A stretch of DNA of 32,052 bases from contig CALDZP010000082.1 of the NCBI GenBank assembly GCA_937944105.1, forward strand, positions 1-32,052. Reading direction: 5' to 3'. A model generated the notes under the pieces. The model ran no database searches and was not told the DNA's origin. It was given only the letters and a program-made list of their open reading frames with translations. This stretch comes from an uncultured Ignavibacteria bacterium. GTDB taxonomy: Bacteria; Bacteroidota; Ignavibacteria; Ch128b. The first letter of the stretch is position 1, and every line of letters begins with the position of its first letter. The position numbers and the translations under genes are program-made. Positions 9,966 through 19,600 of this stretch are shown here, piece by piece.

Positions 9966-9997
9966 CAAACTTAGTGAATGAGAAATTCTTTAGCAAA
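9966..9997 (-). promoter_or_regulatory. Candidate Bacteroidota-type promoter of the greA run
   Basis: Read on the minus strand, TTTG (9997-9994) and TAAGTTTG (9973-9966) are separated by 20 bases. This matches the -33 TTTG and -7 TAnnTTTG pattern known for Bacteroides and Flavobacterium housekeeping promoters. The predicted start falls near 9960, the first base of the hairpin. That Ignavibacteria use the same consensus is an assumption. Confidence 0.5.
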
Positions 9998-10326
9998 TGA
10001 TTTTTTTAAGAACAAATAGAGAACCAAACATTCGAAAAATTTAGAATAGGGGAATAATTTAATTGATATGTTATAGTATATGTGATTATAACTACAAAAG
10101 ATAATTTTGGAATTTACTTTTGTTTAGTGTAAGCCCAATGATTTTAATTTATATGATATTAACAATTTCAGGAATAGCTAACTTCAAAAACATCAATTTT
10201 TAATTTTAAGAAATTAAAAAAGTTATACTAGAAAATTATAAAAAATTTCAGGATACTTATTGTGTCCGATTATTTGATTAAAAAAATGCTTAAAATTTTC
10301 TTAACTAAATTTTTTCAATAATTTCT

Positions 10327-10587
10327 TTAATGTCCTGCCAGATAAGACAAACAACCTATGAAAAAACTTGAAAACATCAGGAAAATTATAAAAATTACCG
10401 CAAAAATAATTAAATACGCTTGAGCCCATGTTTTTTTACTTGGGTGTGTATTCCCACCAAATGCCCAGACAAGTAACATTATTATGTTGACCAAAGGGAT
10501 TGCCGCTATTATTAAAGTAACGACCCAATCACCCACAGATATTGGAGCAATTTCTGATTGATTAAATGAGGAATTTACTTGGTTCAT
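10327..10587 (-). CDS. Small conserved-looking two-helix membrane protein
   Basis: This 86-residue protein has two membrane helices, about residues 22-43 (VVTLIIAAIPLVNIIMLLVW) and 58-84. They are joined by a conserved-looking loop with WAFGGNTHPSKKTWAQA. That loop, together with the SVGDW entry to helix 1, resembles a small membrane protein family I have seen in Bacteroidota. No function is known to me. GAGG lies before the ATG at good spacing (TGAGGTTAACATG), supporting the start. It stands alone, with the pgk terminator upstream and a long gap downstream. Confidence 0.72.
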   Translation of the reverse strand: MNQVNSSFNQSEIAPISVGDWVVTLIIAAIPLVNIIMLLVWAFGGNTHPSKKTWAQAYLIIFAVIFIIFLMFSSFFIGCLSYLAGH

Positions 10588-10749
10588 GTTAACCTCATAA
10601 AATTATTTTAATTTGTTGTTTAATTCATTTTAAGTTGTTCACAGGACATAAAAGAAATACTCCTTTCGAGTTGAAAGTAAAGAAAAAATAAATAACTATC
10701 AATTAATTTTATTTATTCCCGTAAAAACCATTGAGATTCGATAATAAAA

Positions 10750-10818
10750 ACACAGAAGCCACATTACAGGGGGATTTTGGGCTTTAGGGGTATTTTGAGG
10801 TGGGTGTGGCTTCTGTGT
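10750..10818 (-). terminator. Terminator of pgk with a G/C-biased loop
   Basis: Two 14-base arms (ACACAGAAGCCACA and its exact complement) enclose a 41-base loop. On the minus strand the stem is followed by TTTTTATTAT, so it terminates pgk transcripts; the stem begins 22 bases past the pgk stop. The loop is strongly strand-biased: the plus strand has runs of five, three, four and three G residues, and the RNA has the matching C runs. Confidence 0.85.
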
Positions 10819-10840
10819 GAAAAACCCTAAATCGTATCAA

Positions 10841-12040
10841 TTATTTCAAATCACTTAATGCTGCAACACCAGGTAGAACTTTTCCTTCAAGAAATTCAAG
10901 TGATGCACCACCACCAGTAGAAACATGAGAAACTTTATCTTCTAATCCAGCTTTTGCAATAGCTGCAGCACTATCACCACCGCCAACTATTGTAACGACA
11001 CCTTTCTCCGTTGCTTCAGCTAAAGATTTTGCAATTTCAATTGTTCCCTTTGCAAAATTATCAAATTCAAAAACTCCCATTGGTCCATTCCAGACTACTG
11101 TTTTCGATTTATTAATATATGACTTAAACAATTCAACAGTTTTTGGACCAATATCAAGTCCCTGCCAATCGGGTTTAATGGAATTAATTTCGACAATTTC
11201 ATATTTAGCATCATTGCTGAATGAATCGGCAATTACTACATCTACAGGTAAAACAAGGTTAATATTTTGTGATTTGGCTTTTTCAAGGATTTCTTTTGCC
11301 ATTTCAATTCTATCTTCTTCAAGAAGAGATTTTCCGATTTCCAATCCCATCGCTTTAAAGAATGTAAAAGCCATTCCGCCGCCAATCAAAAGATTATCGA
11401 CTATGTTCATCAAATTTTGAATGACATCAATTTTACCTGAAATCTTTGCACCACCTAAGATTGCTGTGTATGGTCTTTCAGGATTACCTACAGCTTTTGA
11501 AAGATACTCAAGTTCTTTTTGCATTAAATATCCAGCAGCGTTCTGGCTAAAATATTTTGTTACGCCTTCAGTAGATGCGTGTGCTCGGTGTGCACTTCCA
11601 AAGGCATCATTAACATAAATGTCTGCAAGTTCAGCTAATTTTTTTGAAAATTCTGGATCGTTTTTTTCTTCCTCTTCATGAAATCTTAAATTTTCTAATA
11701 AAAGAACTTCTCCATTCTGTAAAGAATCGGCAAGTTTCTTAACTTCTTCACCAATGCAATCGGGTGCAAATTTTACTTCTTTACCAAGAAGTTGACTGAG
11801 TCTTTCAGCTACAGGTTTTAAGGAATACTTCGGGTTTGGTTTACCTTTTGGTCTTCCTAGATGAGACATTAAAATTAATTTTCCACCGTCATTAATTACT
11901 TTTTGTATCGATGGTAATGAAGCACGTATTCTCGTATCGTCTGTCACATTTTGATTTTCGTCCAGGGGGACATTAAAGTCAACTCTCATTAAAACTTTTT
12001 TGCCTTTAAGTTCAATTTGATCTATAGTTAGTTTATTCAT
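10841..12040 (-). CDS. pgk: Phosphoglycerate kinase
   Basis: Pgk interconverts 1,3-bisphosphoglycerate plus ADP with 3-phosphoglycerate plus ATP in glycolysis and gluconeogenesis. The 399-residue length is typical. N-domain motifs are RVDFNVPLD (19-27) and SHLGRPKG (59-66). The hinge and nucleotide-domain motifs are [23 protein letters not shown] and the glycine-rich [15 protein letters not shown] near residue 355, then [14 protein letters not shown] at the C-terminus. It appears to be a single-gene unit with its own terminator. A TAAATTTG box at 12068-12075 on the minus strand resembles a Bacteroidota -7 element, but no matching upstream box was found. Confidence 0.98.
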   Translation of the reverse strand: MNKLTIDQIELKGKKVLMRVDFNVPLDENQNVTDDTRIRASLPSIQKVINDGGKLILMSHLGRPKGKPNPKYSLKPVAERLSQLLGKEVKFAPDCIGEEVKKLADSLQNGEVLLLENLRFHEEEEKNDPEFSKKLAELADIYVNDAFGSAHRAHASTEGVTKYFSQNAAGYLMQKELEYLSKAVGNPERPYTAILGGAKISGKIDVIQNLMNIVDNLLIGGGMAFTFFKAMGLEIGKSLLEEDRIEMAKEILEKAKSQNINLVLPVDVVIADSFSNDAKYEIVEINSIKPDWQGLDIGPKTVELFKSYINKSKTVVWNGPMGVFEFDNFAKGTIEIAKSLAEATEKGVVTIVGGGDSAAAIAKAGLEDKVSHVSTGGGASLEFLEGKVLPGVAALSDLK

Positions 12041-12317
12041 ATCACTTTAAAACCTTTAATTGTTTTACAAATTTACTAAAATTTTATGATTAATTTTTGG
12101 CGATATAAATTAAGATGAAAGAAGGTCGAAAAATTTTATTATTATTTATCAATTTATTTTGTTGAGTTGAGTAGTCAATTGCCACTCGAAGCTCTTATTA
12201 ATAATCAAAGACTGTCATATTAATTCATTGTGATGACCATATTTCAATTAAGTTTGAAATTAAACATTGATTTGTTTGTCGAAAGATATGTTAATAATTA
12301 TTTGAACTTAATTGAAA

Positions 12318-14075
12318 TTAAAAATTCACCAATTGTTTATAGACAATATCATCAGCAATTTCTTCAACGAGTTTGAATTCTTCATTGAGAGTTGTTTCTG
12401 TGTTTCTGAAGATGTTCTCTGCGTCATCAAGTTGTTGTGTTCTTAAGGCAAGTCTTGTTGATAATACAGAAAGCCTTTTAACAGTGATTGTATCACCCAG
12501 TTCTTTGTCAACCAATCCTTCTATAAAATATGGACCCATAGATAATGTTAAATGTGCATATTTTTCGTATTCTCTTGGAAAAATAACAGCTTCAAAAGTT
12601 CCAGTTAAATCTTCAAGAGAAAGAAATTTCATTATATCTCCTTTTCGTGTTCGAATTCGTTTTGATGTCATTAACCAACCAATTGCCTTGACTTTTTCTC
12701 CTTTTTTAAGTGGTAGTTTTTCAGCTGGGATGATTTCAGGATCCTTTAAGAATTTATAATAAAATTCAAGAGGATGTCGACTTACCATATAACCAAAAGT
12801 TTCATATTCAATTTTGCAGATCTGTGCGATAGAATATCTTCTGATGTTGTTTTGACCGATTAATCTAAGCATATGATCAAGATACTTATCATTTTCAAAC
12901 AAATTGATTGTATCGTCGTTGATAATTTTTCTATGATGTAATTCAATATCCAGCATTCGCATAAGCAAAGGTCTTAGATATGATACAAAAGAATTTTCGT
13001 TGAGATAGTTTTCGTTTATCAGATTATCAGGATACATTTCGGAGATTTTATTCAAAATTTTTTGTCCTTCTTGTTGATCAAGATTTTTAAATCTTGTCCA
13101 GATTTGTGGCGCAAAACAATCCAATGCACCACACTTAATGAGTATTGAACACTCAGCATAGCCAATCTTTGTCCTTCTCAAGAAATCTCTAAGCGATTTA
13201 TATTTGCCATTTTTATTTCGTTCATCTATGATTTTTTCCATTGTTGCACGAGAAAGATTTTTAATTGCCATTAATCCTATTCTTATCCAGTTATCTTTCC
13301 CAGTGTATTCAATTTCACTTTCATTAATATCGGGTAAAAGAATTTTGAGTCCTAATCGTTTTGCTTCCTGAATGTAAACGGCAGCAGAATAGTATCCCCC
13401 TTGATTTGTTAAAATTGATGACATAAACTCTGCAGGGTAATGGGCTTTGAGATAAGCATTTTGAAAAGATAATAATGCAAAAGAGGCGCTATGAGCTTTA
13501 CAAAAAGCATAACCAGCGAAAGATTCAATCTGTCGCCATAATTCGGCAGTTATATCTTCGGAATATTTTTTCAGACAGTGTTCAAAAAATTTGTCTTTAA
13601 TTTTTTTCATAGCTTCGTGAGAACGCATTTTGCCACTCATTGCTCTTCGCAATAAATCTGCTTCTTCGAGTGAAAGTCCAGCAACATAATGAGCAACTTT
13701 AATCACATCTTCCTGGTAAATCATTACACCGTATGTTTCTTTGAGCAATGGTTCTAATTCAGGCACTAAATATTTTCGTCTTAATGGGTCGTGATGTCTC
13801 GCAATAAACTCAGCCATCATGCCGCTTTCAGCAACACCAGGTCGTATTACAGAACTTATAGCAGTTAACATTTCAAATGAATCGGAGTTCATTTTTTTGA
13901 GGAGGGAACGCATTCCAGGGGACTCAATGTAAAAACATCCAATAGTCTTACCTTCACGAATTATTCGTTTAGTTTCTTCATCGTTAAAAATTTTGTTGAA
14001 ATTGTAAATATCAAAATCTTTGGTCTTAGCTATCGCTGGGAAAATCGGGAAAATTTTTGGTTTTTTTTGTTTCAT
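12318..14075 (-). CDS. Headless DnaE-like DNA polymerase III alpha protein (fingers to OB fold only)
   Basis: The 585 residues align by eye with the C-terminal half of DnaE, closest to the DnaE2/error-prone-like branch. Fingers motifs run from about residue 40: GCFYIESPGM (47-55), SSVIRPGVAESGMM, YGVMIYQEDVIKVAH (115-129), EEADLLRRAMSGK (137-149) and FAGYAFCKAHSASFALLS (186-203). Helix-hairpin-helix-like sequence (about 265-325) and an OB-fold segment (about 465-525) follow. The PHP domain and the palm with all three catalytic aspartates would lie before residue 1 and are absent. In-frame sequence upstream of the ATG runs only 16 codons to a stop and has no DnaE similarity. The remaining 585 codons are intact. 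It may be a decayed copy, a non-catalytic partner, or half of a split enzyme encoded elsewhere. No Shine-Dalgarno is visible. Confidence 0.85.
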   Translation of the reverse strand: MKQKKPKIFPIFPAIAKTKDFDIYNFNKIFNDEETKRIIREGKTIGCFYIESPGMRSLLKKMNSDSFEMLTAISSVIRPGVAESGMMAEFIARHHDPLRRKYLVPELEPLLKETYGVMIYQEDVIKVAHYVAGLSLEEADLLRRAMSGKMRSHEAMKKIKDKFFEHCLKKYSEDITAELWRQIESFAGYAFCKAHSASFALLSFQNAYLKAHYPAEFMSSILTNQGGYYSAAVYIQEAKRLGLKILLPDINESEIEYTGKDNWIRIGLMAIKNLSRATMEKIIDERNKNGKYKSLRDFLRRTKIGYAECSILIKCGALDCFAPQIWTRFKNLDQQEGQKILNKISEMYPDNLINENYLNENSFVSYLRPLLMRMLDIELHHRKIINDDTINLFENDKYLDHMLRLIGQNNIRRYSIAQICKIEYETFGYMVSRHPLEFYYKFLKDPEIIPAEKLPLKKGEKVKAIGWLMTSKRIRTRKGDIMKFLSLEDLTGTFEAVIFPREYEKYAHLTLSMGPYFIEGLVDKELGDTITVKRLSVLSTRLALRTQQLDDAENIFRNTETTLNEEFKLVEEIADDIVYKQLVNF

Positions 14076-14421
14076 TTTATTTTTTCTGATTATATTATTC
14101 TTAAAGATACGTTTGTAATAATCTTAATTTATTTTTTTGAAAAATCAAAATGATAGCTGTAAGATCATGGAGGAATTTTCAATAAGTGATTTTTGTGGGT
14201 TGAGGTAGCTAAAATTATCTGGTAACGTTCAGACTATTTTGATTTCAATTCTTCGATTGCATTTATTTTTGAAATATGTGATAGATACTATTGAGTGTTA
14301 CTGGATGGGTTAATTCAATAAGTGGATCATGAGAATAACTTGATATATTCCGATAGGTAGGATTCATAATGTATGTTTTATCAAAAGATACCTACTATCC
14401 ATCCAAATAATATATTAACAA
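14076..14421. other. Intergenic region upstream of the DnaE-like gene
   Basis: This 346-base gap contains no coding remnant of the missing polymerase N-terminus in any frame I read. The only structure seen is a bulged inverted repeat around 14353-14400 (GATAGGTAGG against CCTACTATCC, with a loop of roughly 30 bases), too weak to call a terminator. Confidence 0.5.
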
Positions 14422-16329
14422 TCAATTAACATTCATCAATTGTACTAACTCATATGGCAGCTGAATTTCGGGGGAGATTTTATAAACCTTCATAACTAAA
14501 TTTTTTGCTGCTTCTTTCTTCCCAAATTTTAATTCATATAAAGCTCTATTAATATGTGCAGAAACAATTAAATTTTTTAATGTTTCAGTATAATAACTTT
14601 GGTCGTTTCTGAAATTGATTTTATAATCACTTGATTTGAGAGGTTGATAATTTGTGTCTCTTACAATCTTAAAAAGAAATAAATCAGGGACAATTTGGAG
14701 TGAATCTGGAATTACAAGCCAGCCATTTCTAATTTCATTTTGTACCATTTCGGGTGTTAAATAAATTGTATGATCATGAATATTTCTTAAAATGAAACTT
14801 AGAATTATATCTTTATAAAATTTTTCTAGCACATGCGAATTATAATTTTGATTTCTCTCAAACTTTATTAATTCTGGTATAAATCCTTTGATCAAATCTT
14901 CGGAGCGATAATAAATTTCAGGGTAATTGGTTTTAATCTGATTAAAGTACCAGCTTCGTCTAACAAGTTCTTTGTCAATTACAATTACATCTTTTCTCTT
15001 ATTCTCAACAAACTGTAGATAATATGAAGGGGATATGAAAAAATCCCACAAATAAGAAATTATGATTGAATTTTTTTCCGCTGTGTCTAATACTGACTGA
15101 GTATATTCTTGAAATTGACTATTATCACTTTGGTTAGTTTTTTCAAAATTCATTACCAGGAGAAGTAAAGGCACAAGCGTCAATAAATATATAGAATGTT
15201 TCAAAAACTTTTCTGCGATAAAATAAAAACCAAAAGTCATAATAAAACCAGATGAAATAAAAGCTAACAAGAAATACGAATCAATATCATTTATATCGTA
15301 GTTTATTGAATAAAGAAGACATGTAATGAAAAGTAAGATTGTAAATAGAAATATTTTTTTATTTGTTTTGAATAATTTAAAAAGTCCAGATAAAATGAAA
15401 ATCAAACCTATGTAGGCAAACTCAATAGGATAAATTGATAGAAAATATTTGAATTGTTTAGATGCAGATTCAGTTGAGGAAAAAATCCAGCTCTGATATT
15501 GCCATCCCATCACATGCCTTTTGAATTTTTCCCAATCGATAGGATTTCCCCAGTTAATTGGCGGGTTGTTCGATGCCGAAATAGGTAAATAGAGGTATAG
15601 ACTTAGTGCTAAAAAGAAAGGAATGAGCATTATCAAAATATTTTTCAAAGAAAATTTTTTAAAACCAAATTTATCGAAATACAAATATGCCATTGCAGGT
15701 AAAACAAGAATAGTTGTCATATGATTTGTGAACGAAAGTCCGAGAAAAAATGCAAATAATAGCCATGGCTTTAAGTTAACTTTTACTAATGTATGCTCTC
15801 GATTGGCTGTATCAATGAAGTAAGCTTTAAGAAAAAAATACAATGTTGCAGTAATCAATAAAATATGAAGTGAGTATACTTCAACTGAAGTTGATTGTAA
15901 CCAGAATGTTTTTGAAAATGCAAGGGTGAGTGCTGAAATAATTGCAATTAATTTAATTTCATTATCATCAAAGGATTTTGCAACCGAAGATTTTTTCTTT
16001 CCTTTTTTTTCAACGGGTCTTTCATTAATAATATTTTTTAGTAATAATTTGTTTATGCCATATATGAAAAAGAATCCACCAAGTGTGTAAAGATTTGAAA
16101 GAAAGTTAAGTGCGTAAATTTTTGATGTAAAGAAAAAAAGCTTTGTGAAGATAAAACCAATTAATGTAAAGAGTGGGTAACCTGTTGGATGAGCAATTCC
16201 TGGAAGAGAGGCAACAGCTGCTAATTCACCTGAGTCAATTTGAATAATTCCAGGTGCCATTGTAATCAGGTAAACTACAAAAACAATAATTCCTGACACT
16301 GGTAAGTATATTTTCGTGATTTGACTCAT
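14422..16329 (-). CDS. DUF2723 family GT-C-type membrane protein
   Basis: A 635-residue protein with about ten membrane helices in the first ~400 residues and a soluble C-terminal part. The N-terminal signature DSGELAAVA (32-40) followed by HPTGYPLF (47-54) marks the DUF2723 family. Its human relative TMEM260 is described as a protein O-mannosyltransferase; the acidic residues after the first helix fit a GT-C active site. A later FWLQSTSVEVYSLH stretch is also typical. I place the start at the ATG at 16329: GGAGAAG (16335-16341) sits five bases before it. A TTG immediately upstream in frame is less likely. It lies downstream of the T9SS adhesin gene and could glycosylate exported proteins, but that link is inference. 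Confidence 0.85.
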   Translation of the reverse strand: MSQITKIYLPVSGIIVFVVYLITMAPGIIQIDSGELAAVASLPGIAHPTGYPLFTLIGFIFTKLFFFTSKIYALNFLSNLYTLGGFFFIYGINKLLLKNIINERPVEKKGKKKSSVAKSFDDNEIKLIAIISALTLAFSKTFWLQSTSVEVYSLHILLITATLYFFLKAYFIDTANREHTLVKVNLKPWLLFAFFLGLSFTNHMTTILVLPAMAYLYFDKFGFKKFSLKNILIMLIPFFLALSLYLYLPISASNNPPINWGNPIDWEKFKRHVMGWQYQSWIFSSTESASKQFKYFLSIYPIEFAYIGLIFILSGLFKLFKTNKKIFLFTILLFITCLLYSINYDINDIDSYFLLAFISSGFIMTFGFYFIAEKFLKHSIYLLTLVPLLLLVMNFEKTNQSDNSQFQEYTQSVLDTAEKNSIIISYLWDFFISPSYYLQFVENKRKDVIVIDKELVRRSWYFNQIKTNYPEIYYRSEDLIKGFIPELIKFERNQNYNSHVLEKFYKDIILSFILRNIHDHTIYLTPEMVQNEIRNGWLVIPDSLQIVPDLFLFKIVRDTNYQPLKSSDYKINFRNDQSYYTETLKNLIVSAHINRALYELKFGKKEAAKNLVMKVYKISPEIQLPYELVQLMNVN

Positions 16330-16550
16330 CAATGCTTCTCCGATTTATTTAAGGATTTCAAAATTTTAAATGATAAATTTTTCATTCAAATTTGAAACTT
16401 TGTCATTTAATCTAAAAATTTTCGAATACCTATTTAAATATTTTTTGTGGTAAAAGATTTATTTTTCTTGATCAACTTTTTTAATGGTTATAGATGGTTA
16501 ATAAAAAATACATTGAATGACCCTGAGATTTCCAATATAATAACTAAAAA

Positions 16551-16579
16551 GAAAAGGTGTCCTTTCGGGACACCTTTTC
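16551..16579 (-). terminator. Intrinsic terminator after the T9SS adhesin gene
   Basis: A 12-bp perfect stem (GAAAAGGTGTCC with its complement) has a five-base loop and lies 35 bases past the stop at 16615. On the minus strand it is followed by TTTTTAGTT. The AT-rich ends of the stem could let it work in both directions, but no plus-strand gene precedes it. Confidence 0.88.
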
Positions 16580-16614
16580 TTATTTACCTTGCACGATTAT
16601 TGATTTTGATTGAA

Positions 16615-19600
16615 CTATTTCTGCAAGATCATCTTGCGAGTAGCAGTGTAAGATTCTGTTTGAAGTTTATAGATGTATACACCTGAGCTTAAGTTTGAAG
16701 CATCGAATCTTACAGAATAATTACCTGGGTTTTTCATTTCGTTGACCAATGTAGCAACTTCCTGACCAAGAATGTTATATACTTTCAACGTGACGAATTC
16801 TGGATTAACAATTGAGAATTCAATCATAGTTGAAGGATTAAATGGATTAGGATAGTTTTGAGTTAACTTATATTCAACTGGTACTTCGCTTTCAGATGAT
16901 TTCTTACCGCTATTCTTGCTGACAAATGCAATGTTCTTAATCTCTACTTCATATTGTGACATATTCATATTATCACGCTTCTCGTAAACCAAAGATATTT
17001 TTCTTATTCTTGATGGATCAAGTTCTGTTGAGATTCCTTCCCTTTGTTTGAATTCAGAGAATGGAATTACATATGTTCTCTCTTTATTATCGAGGACTAA
17101 TTTCTTCATATGGAAGTTAAAGTTTTGTACACCGTCCTGCTCTATCCTTAACCAGACAACTCCGTTACCACTAATTGTAAACATAATTCCCTCATAATCA
17201 CTCAAGTCTACTGGTGCGGTGTTTGCAGTTAATGATCTAAATATTGTAACCCAATCTTCAAGTTTACCTTGCATCTTAACTCCACCAGAAAGAACCAGTG
17301 AACCCTCGGGATAATCATTTACATTTTGAACTGGATAAGATCTTGTATCAAAGTAGTCAACTGTAGATTTATTCCCGTTTAAGTAAGTATATGCACCACC
17401 GCTTACAAATATTTCGTCTTTGAATCCGTTTGAAGATGTGATGTAAACATTTGCATCACTAATTATTCCAGTGCTTATAGCTATTGAATTCAATCCAGGA
17501 TTAAGTGAATATGTGTAAGCCTTTTCGATTCTATCGCCACCTTGAGTTGCTCTGGATTTTACAAGTACAGTTATGTTTTCTGAAGATTTGCTTTCATTCT
17601 TCAACACTACTTCAACTTTACCATTGTGTAGGTATTTACCTTTCACAGCGTATGTCATTGCTATTGGTAACTGAGCTCTGTTCAAGAAATCAACTTCACC
17701 TTTGAGCTTAAATTGTTCTATTATTTGATTAACCAAGAAGATGGCGTTCTTGAAACTGCTACCCCAAACCTGGAAGTTATAGATATTGGTTGTACCTTGT
17801 GGAACTTGATATTCTTCAATTAACCATCTAGAATCAACCAAATATTTATTACCTATTTCGTATACACTGAAGTGAATTTCATAATCGAGTACACCTTCTT
17901 CAACCTTATTTATAATTGAAGCAAAATAGTAGTTTTCACCAATTTTAATTTGAGTCAATGAATTCAGTTCAGCGTTTACTAATCTATCGCATATTGCTTT
18001 GGTATGTTCATAGATATAAGGTGGATTTGTAGTAGTTGCAAAGACTCCAGCAACTCTGGTTTCACCTTTTGCGAGTTTCAGTTTATAATCAACTGCATAA
18101 GCTGAAGTTGCATTTGATATTCCAAGTATATCAAACGGAGTTGCTTCTTGAGCAATTGAACCCATAGGACCATAATTAGGAACTAATTCAAATAATCCAA
18201 GAGAAGCTGTGAATGGAGTTTTTGGATTTCTGAGAATTTTTGTTGTCATACCATATTCAATCTTTGTGATTCTTCTGAGCAGTAGGTCTGCAAGATTAGC
18301 ATTTGATTCAACACCTGCATCAAATCCACTGCCAGTAGAATCTGGTGGTAATGGACATGTTAGGAAGCCATAGTTGCAATCGCATGCAAAGTTATAGTTG
18401 ATCATCGATACTACATCATTCAATATTTGAATTGAGAATGGAGTAGTGCCACCACCTAAAGCAATATTAGCAAGTAACAGAACTTCAGAAACTTTATAAT
18501 CTTTCATCGGACCAGATGCAACTACAAGATTTGCTAATTTAGTTGTAGCTGTAGAACCAAGTAAACCAGCTTCGTTAAATGCAACGTTTAATGTAAGAGC
18601 GGCAACATTACCTGCAAATGAACCAGCTGAAGTTGTGGTTGGATTAACATAGTTTGTGTTAAATTGACCTAAAGTACCAATTTGTGGTAAGAAGTTACGA
18701 ACAGCTATGGCATTTGTGAAGATAGCTGAGTACGGAGATCCTTGATTTCCAATTTCCATACCTGACGGAAATACTGTAGCAAAGTTATTTTCAAGTAATG
18801 ATTTGGCTGGTTCAAGGCACCACTGATCTTGAGTATAAGTCTTATACAAAGTTAGATTGCAAGGTTCAGGAGCTGGTTTAAGTTTGTCTCCGAATTTTAT
18901 GTTGCATACATCTTGATTTGTTACAAAAATATTATAAGAATTTGGTGTTGTAGATATATATCCATAAGGATCAATTTCCTGGACGTGATATTCACCTTCA
19001 GGAACATTCAAGAATTCAAATTTTCCAAGAGCATTGGTAATAGTTTGAGCTATTAAATTACCAGAAGTTCCCCATAATTTAATTACAACGTTCTCTATAC
19101 CTACTTCGCCGTTATCAAGTAAACCATTACCATTTGCATCATTAAATACCATGCCGCAAACTTTATAACCAACAACACATTCTTTCAAACCAGCATCAAT
19201 ACTCAAGTTATTTTCACCAGCGGCAAGCGTGAAGCAAACCGTTGTACCTGTGATAGGATCAGCATCTGAATCTAACTCATCATCTGAACCAGCATCTTTA
19301 ATTGTAAACAGATATCCTGTCGGAGCCTGGAATTTAACATAATAGTTTCCTGGTAATAGATCCGTAAACTTATAATATCCACTTGAGTTTGTTGTTGTAA
19401 CACTGATTAAATTATCATTGCAATCATATAATTTCACAGTTATACCGGATAAACCAGATTCATTATTATCTTGAATACCATTCCCGTTTGCATCGAACCA
19501 AACGAAATTACCGATTGAACCTTTTAATTTATAAATTCCAGCATCCCATTTAGTTGAGTTACTATCGCAATTTGGTGGTTCAATTGGGAAGCATGTGGTC

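Larger units (their letters stand above)
9876..10326. other. Intergenic region upstream of greA
   Basis: This 451-base gap holds the greA ribosome-binding site, the hairpin at 9924-9960 and the candidate promoter at 9966-9997. From about 10000 to 10326 I see only AT-rich sequence with no convincing reading frame, RNA gene or repeat, and no clear terminator for the small membrane protein gene that ends at 10327. Confidence 0.6.

Noticed and set aside
12068-12075. TAAATTTG upstream of pgk as a Bacteroidota-type -7 box
   Set aside because: No TTG or TTTG element lies at the expected distance, and such an octamer is easily found by chance in AT-rich DNA.
12318-14075. Possible intein split of DnaE, as in cyanobacteria
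   Set aside because: The N-terminal ~30 residues show no intein C-terminal block and do not end in the His-Asn plus nucleophile junction.
14353-14400. Inverted repeat GATAGGTAGG / CCTACTATCC near the end of the DUF2723 gene
   Set aside because: The stem has a bulge, the loop is about 30 bases and no U-run follows in either direction, so I do not call it a terminator or operator.
16447-16686. A 79-codon plus-strand frame overlapping the terminator
   Set aside because: It begins with GTG, runs through the terminator hairpin and into the antisense of the adhesin sorting domain; it is a chance frame.
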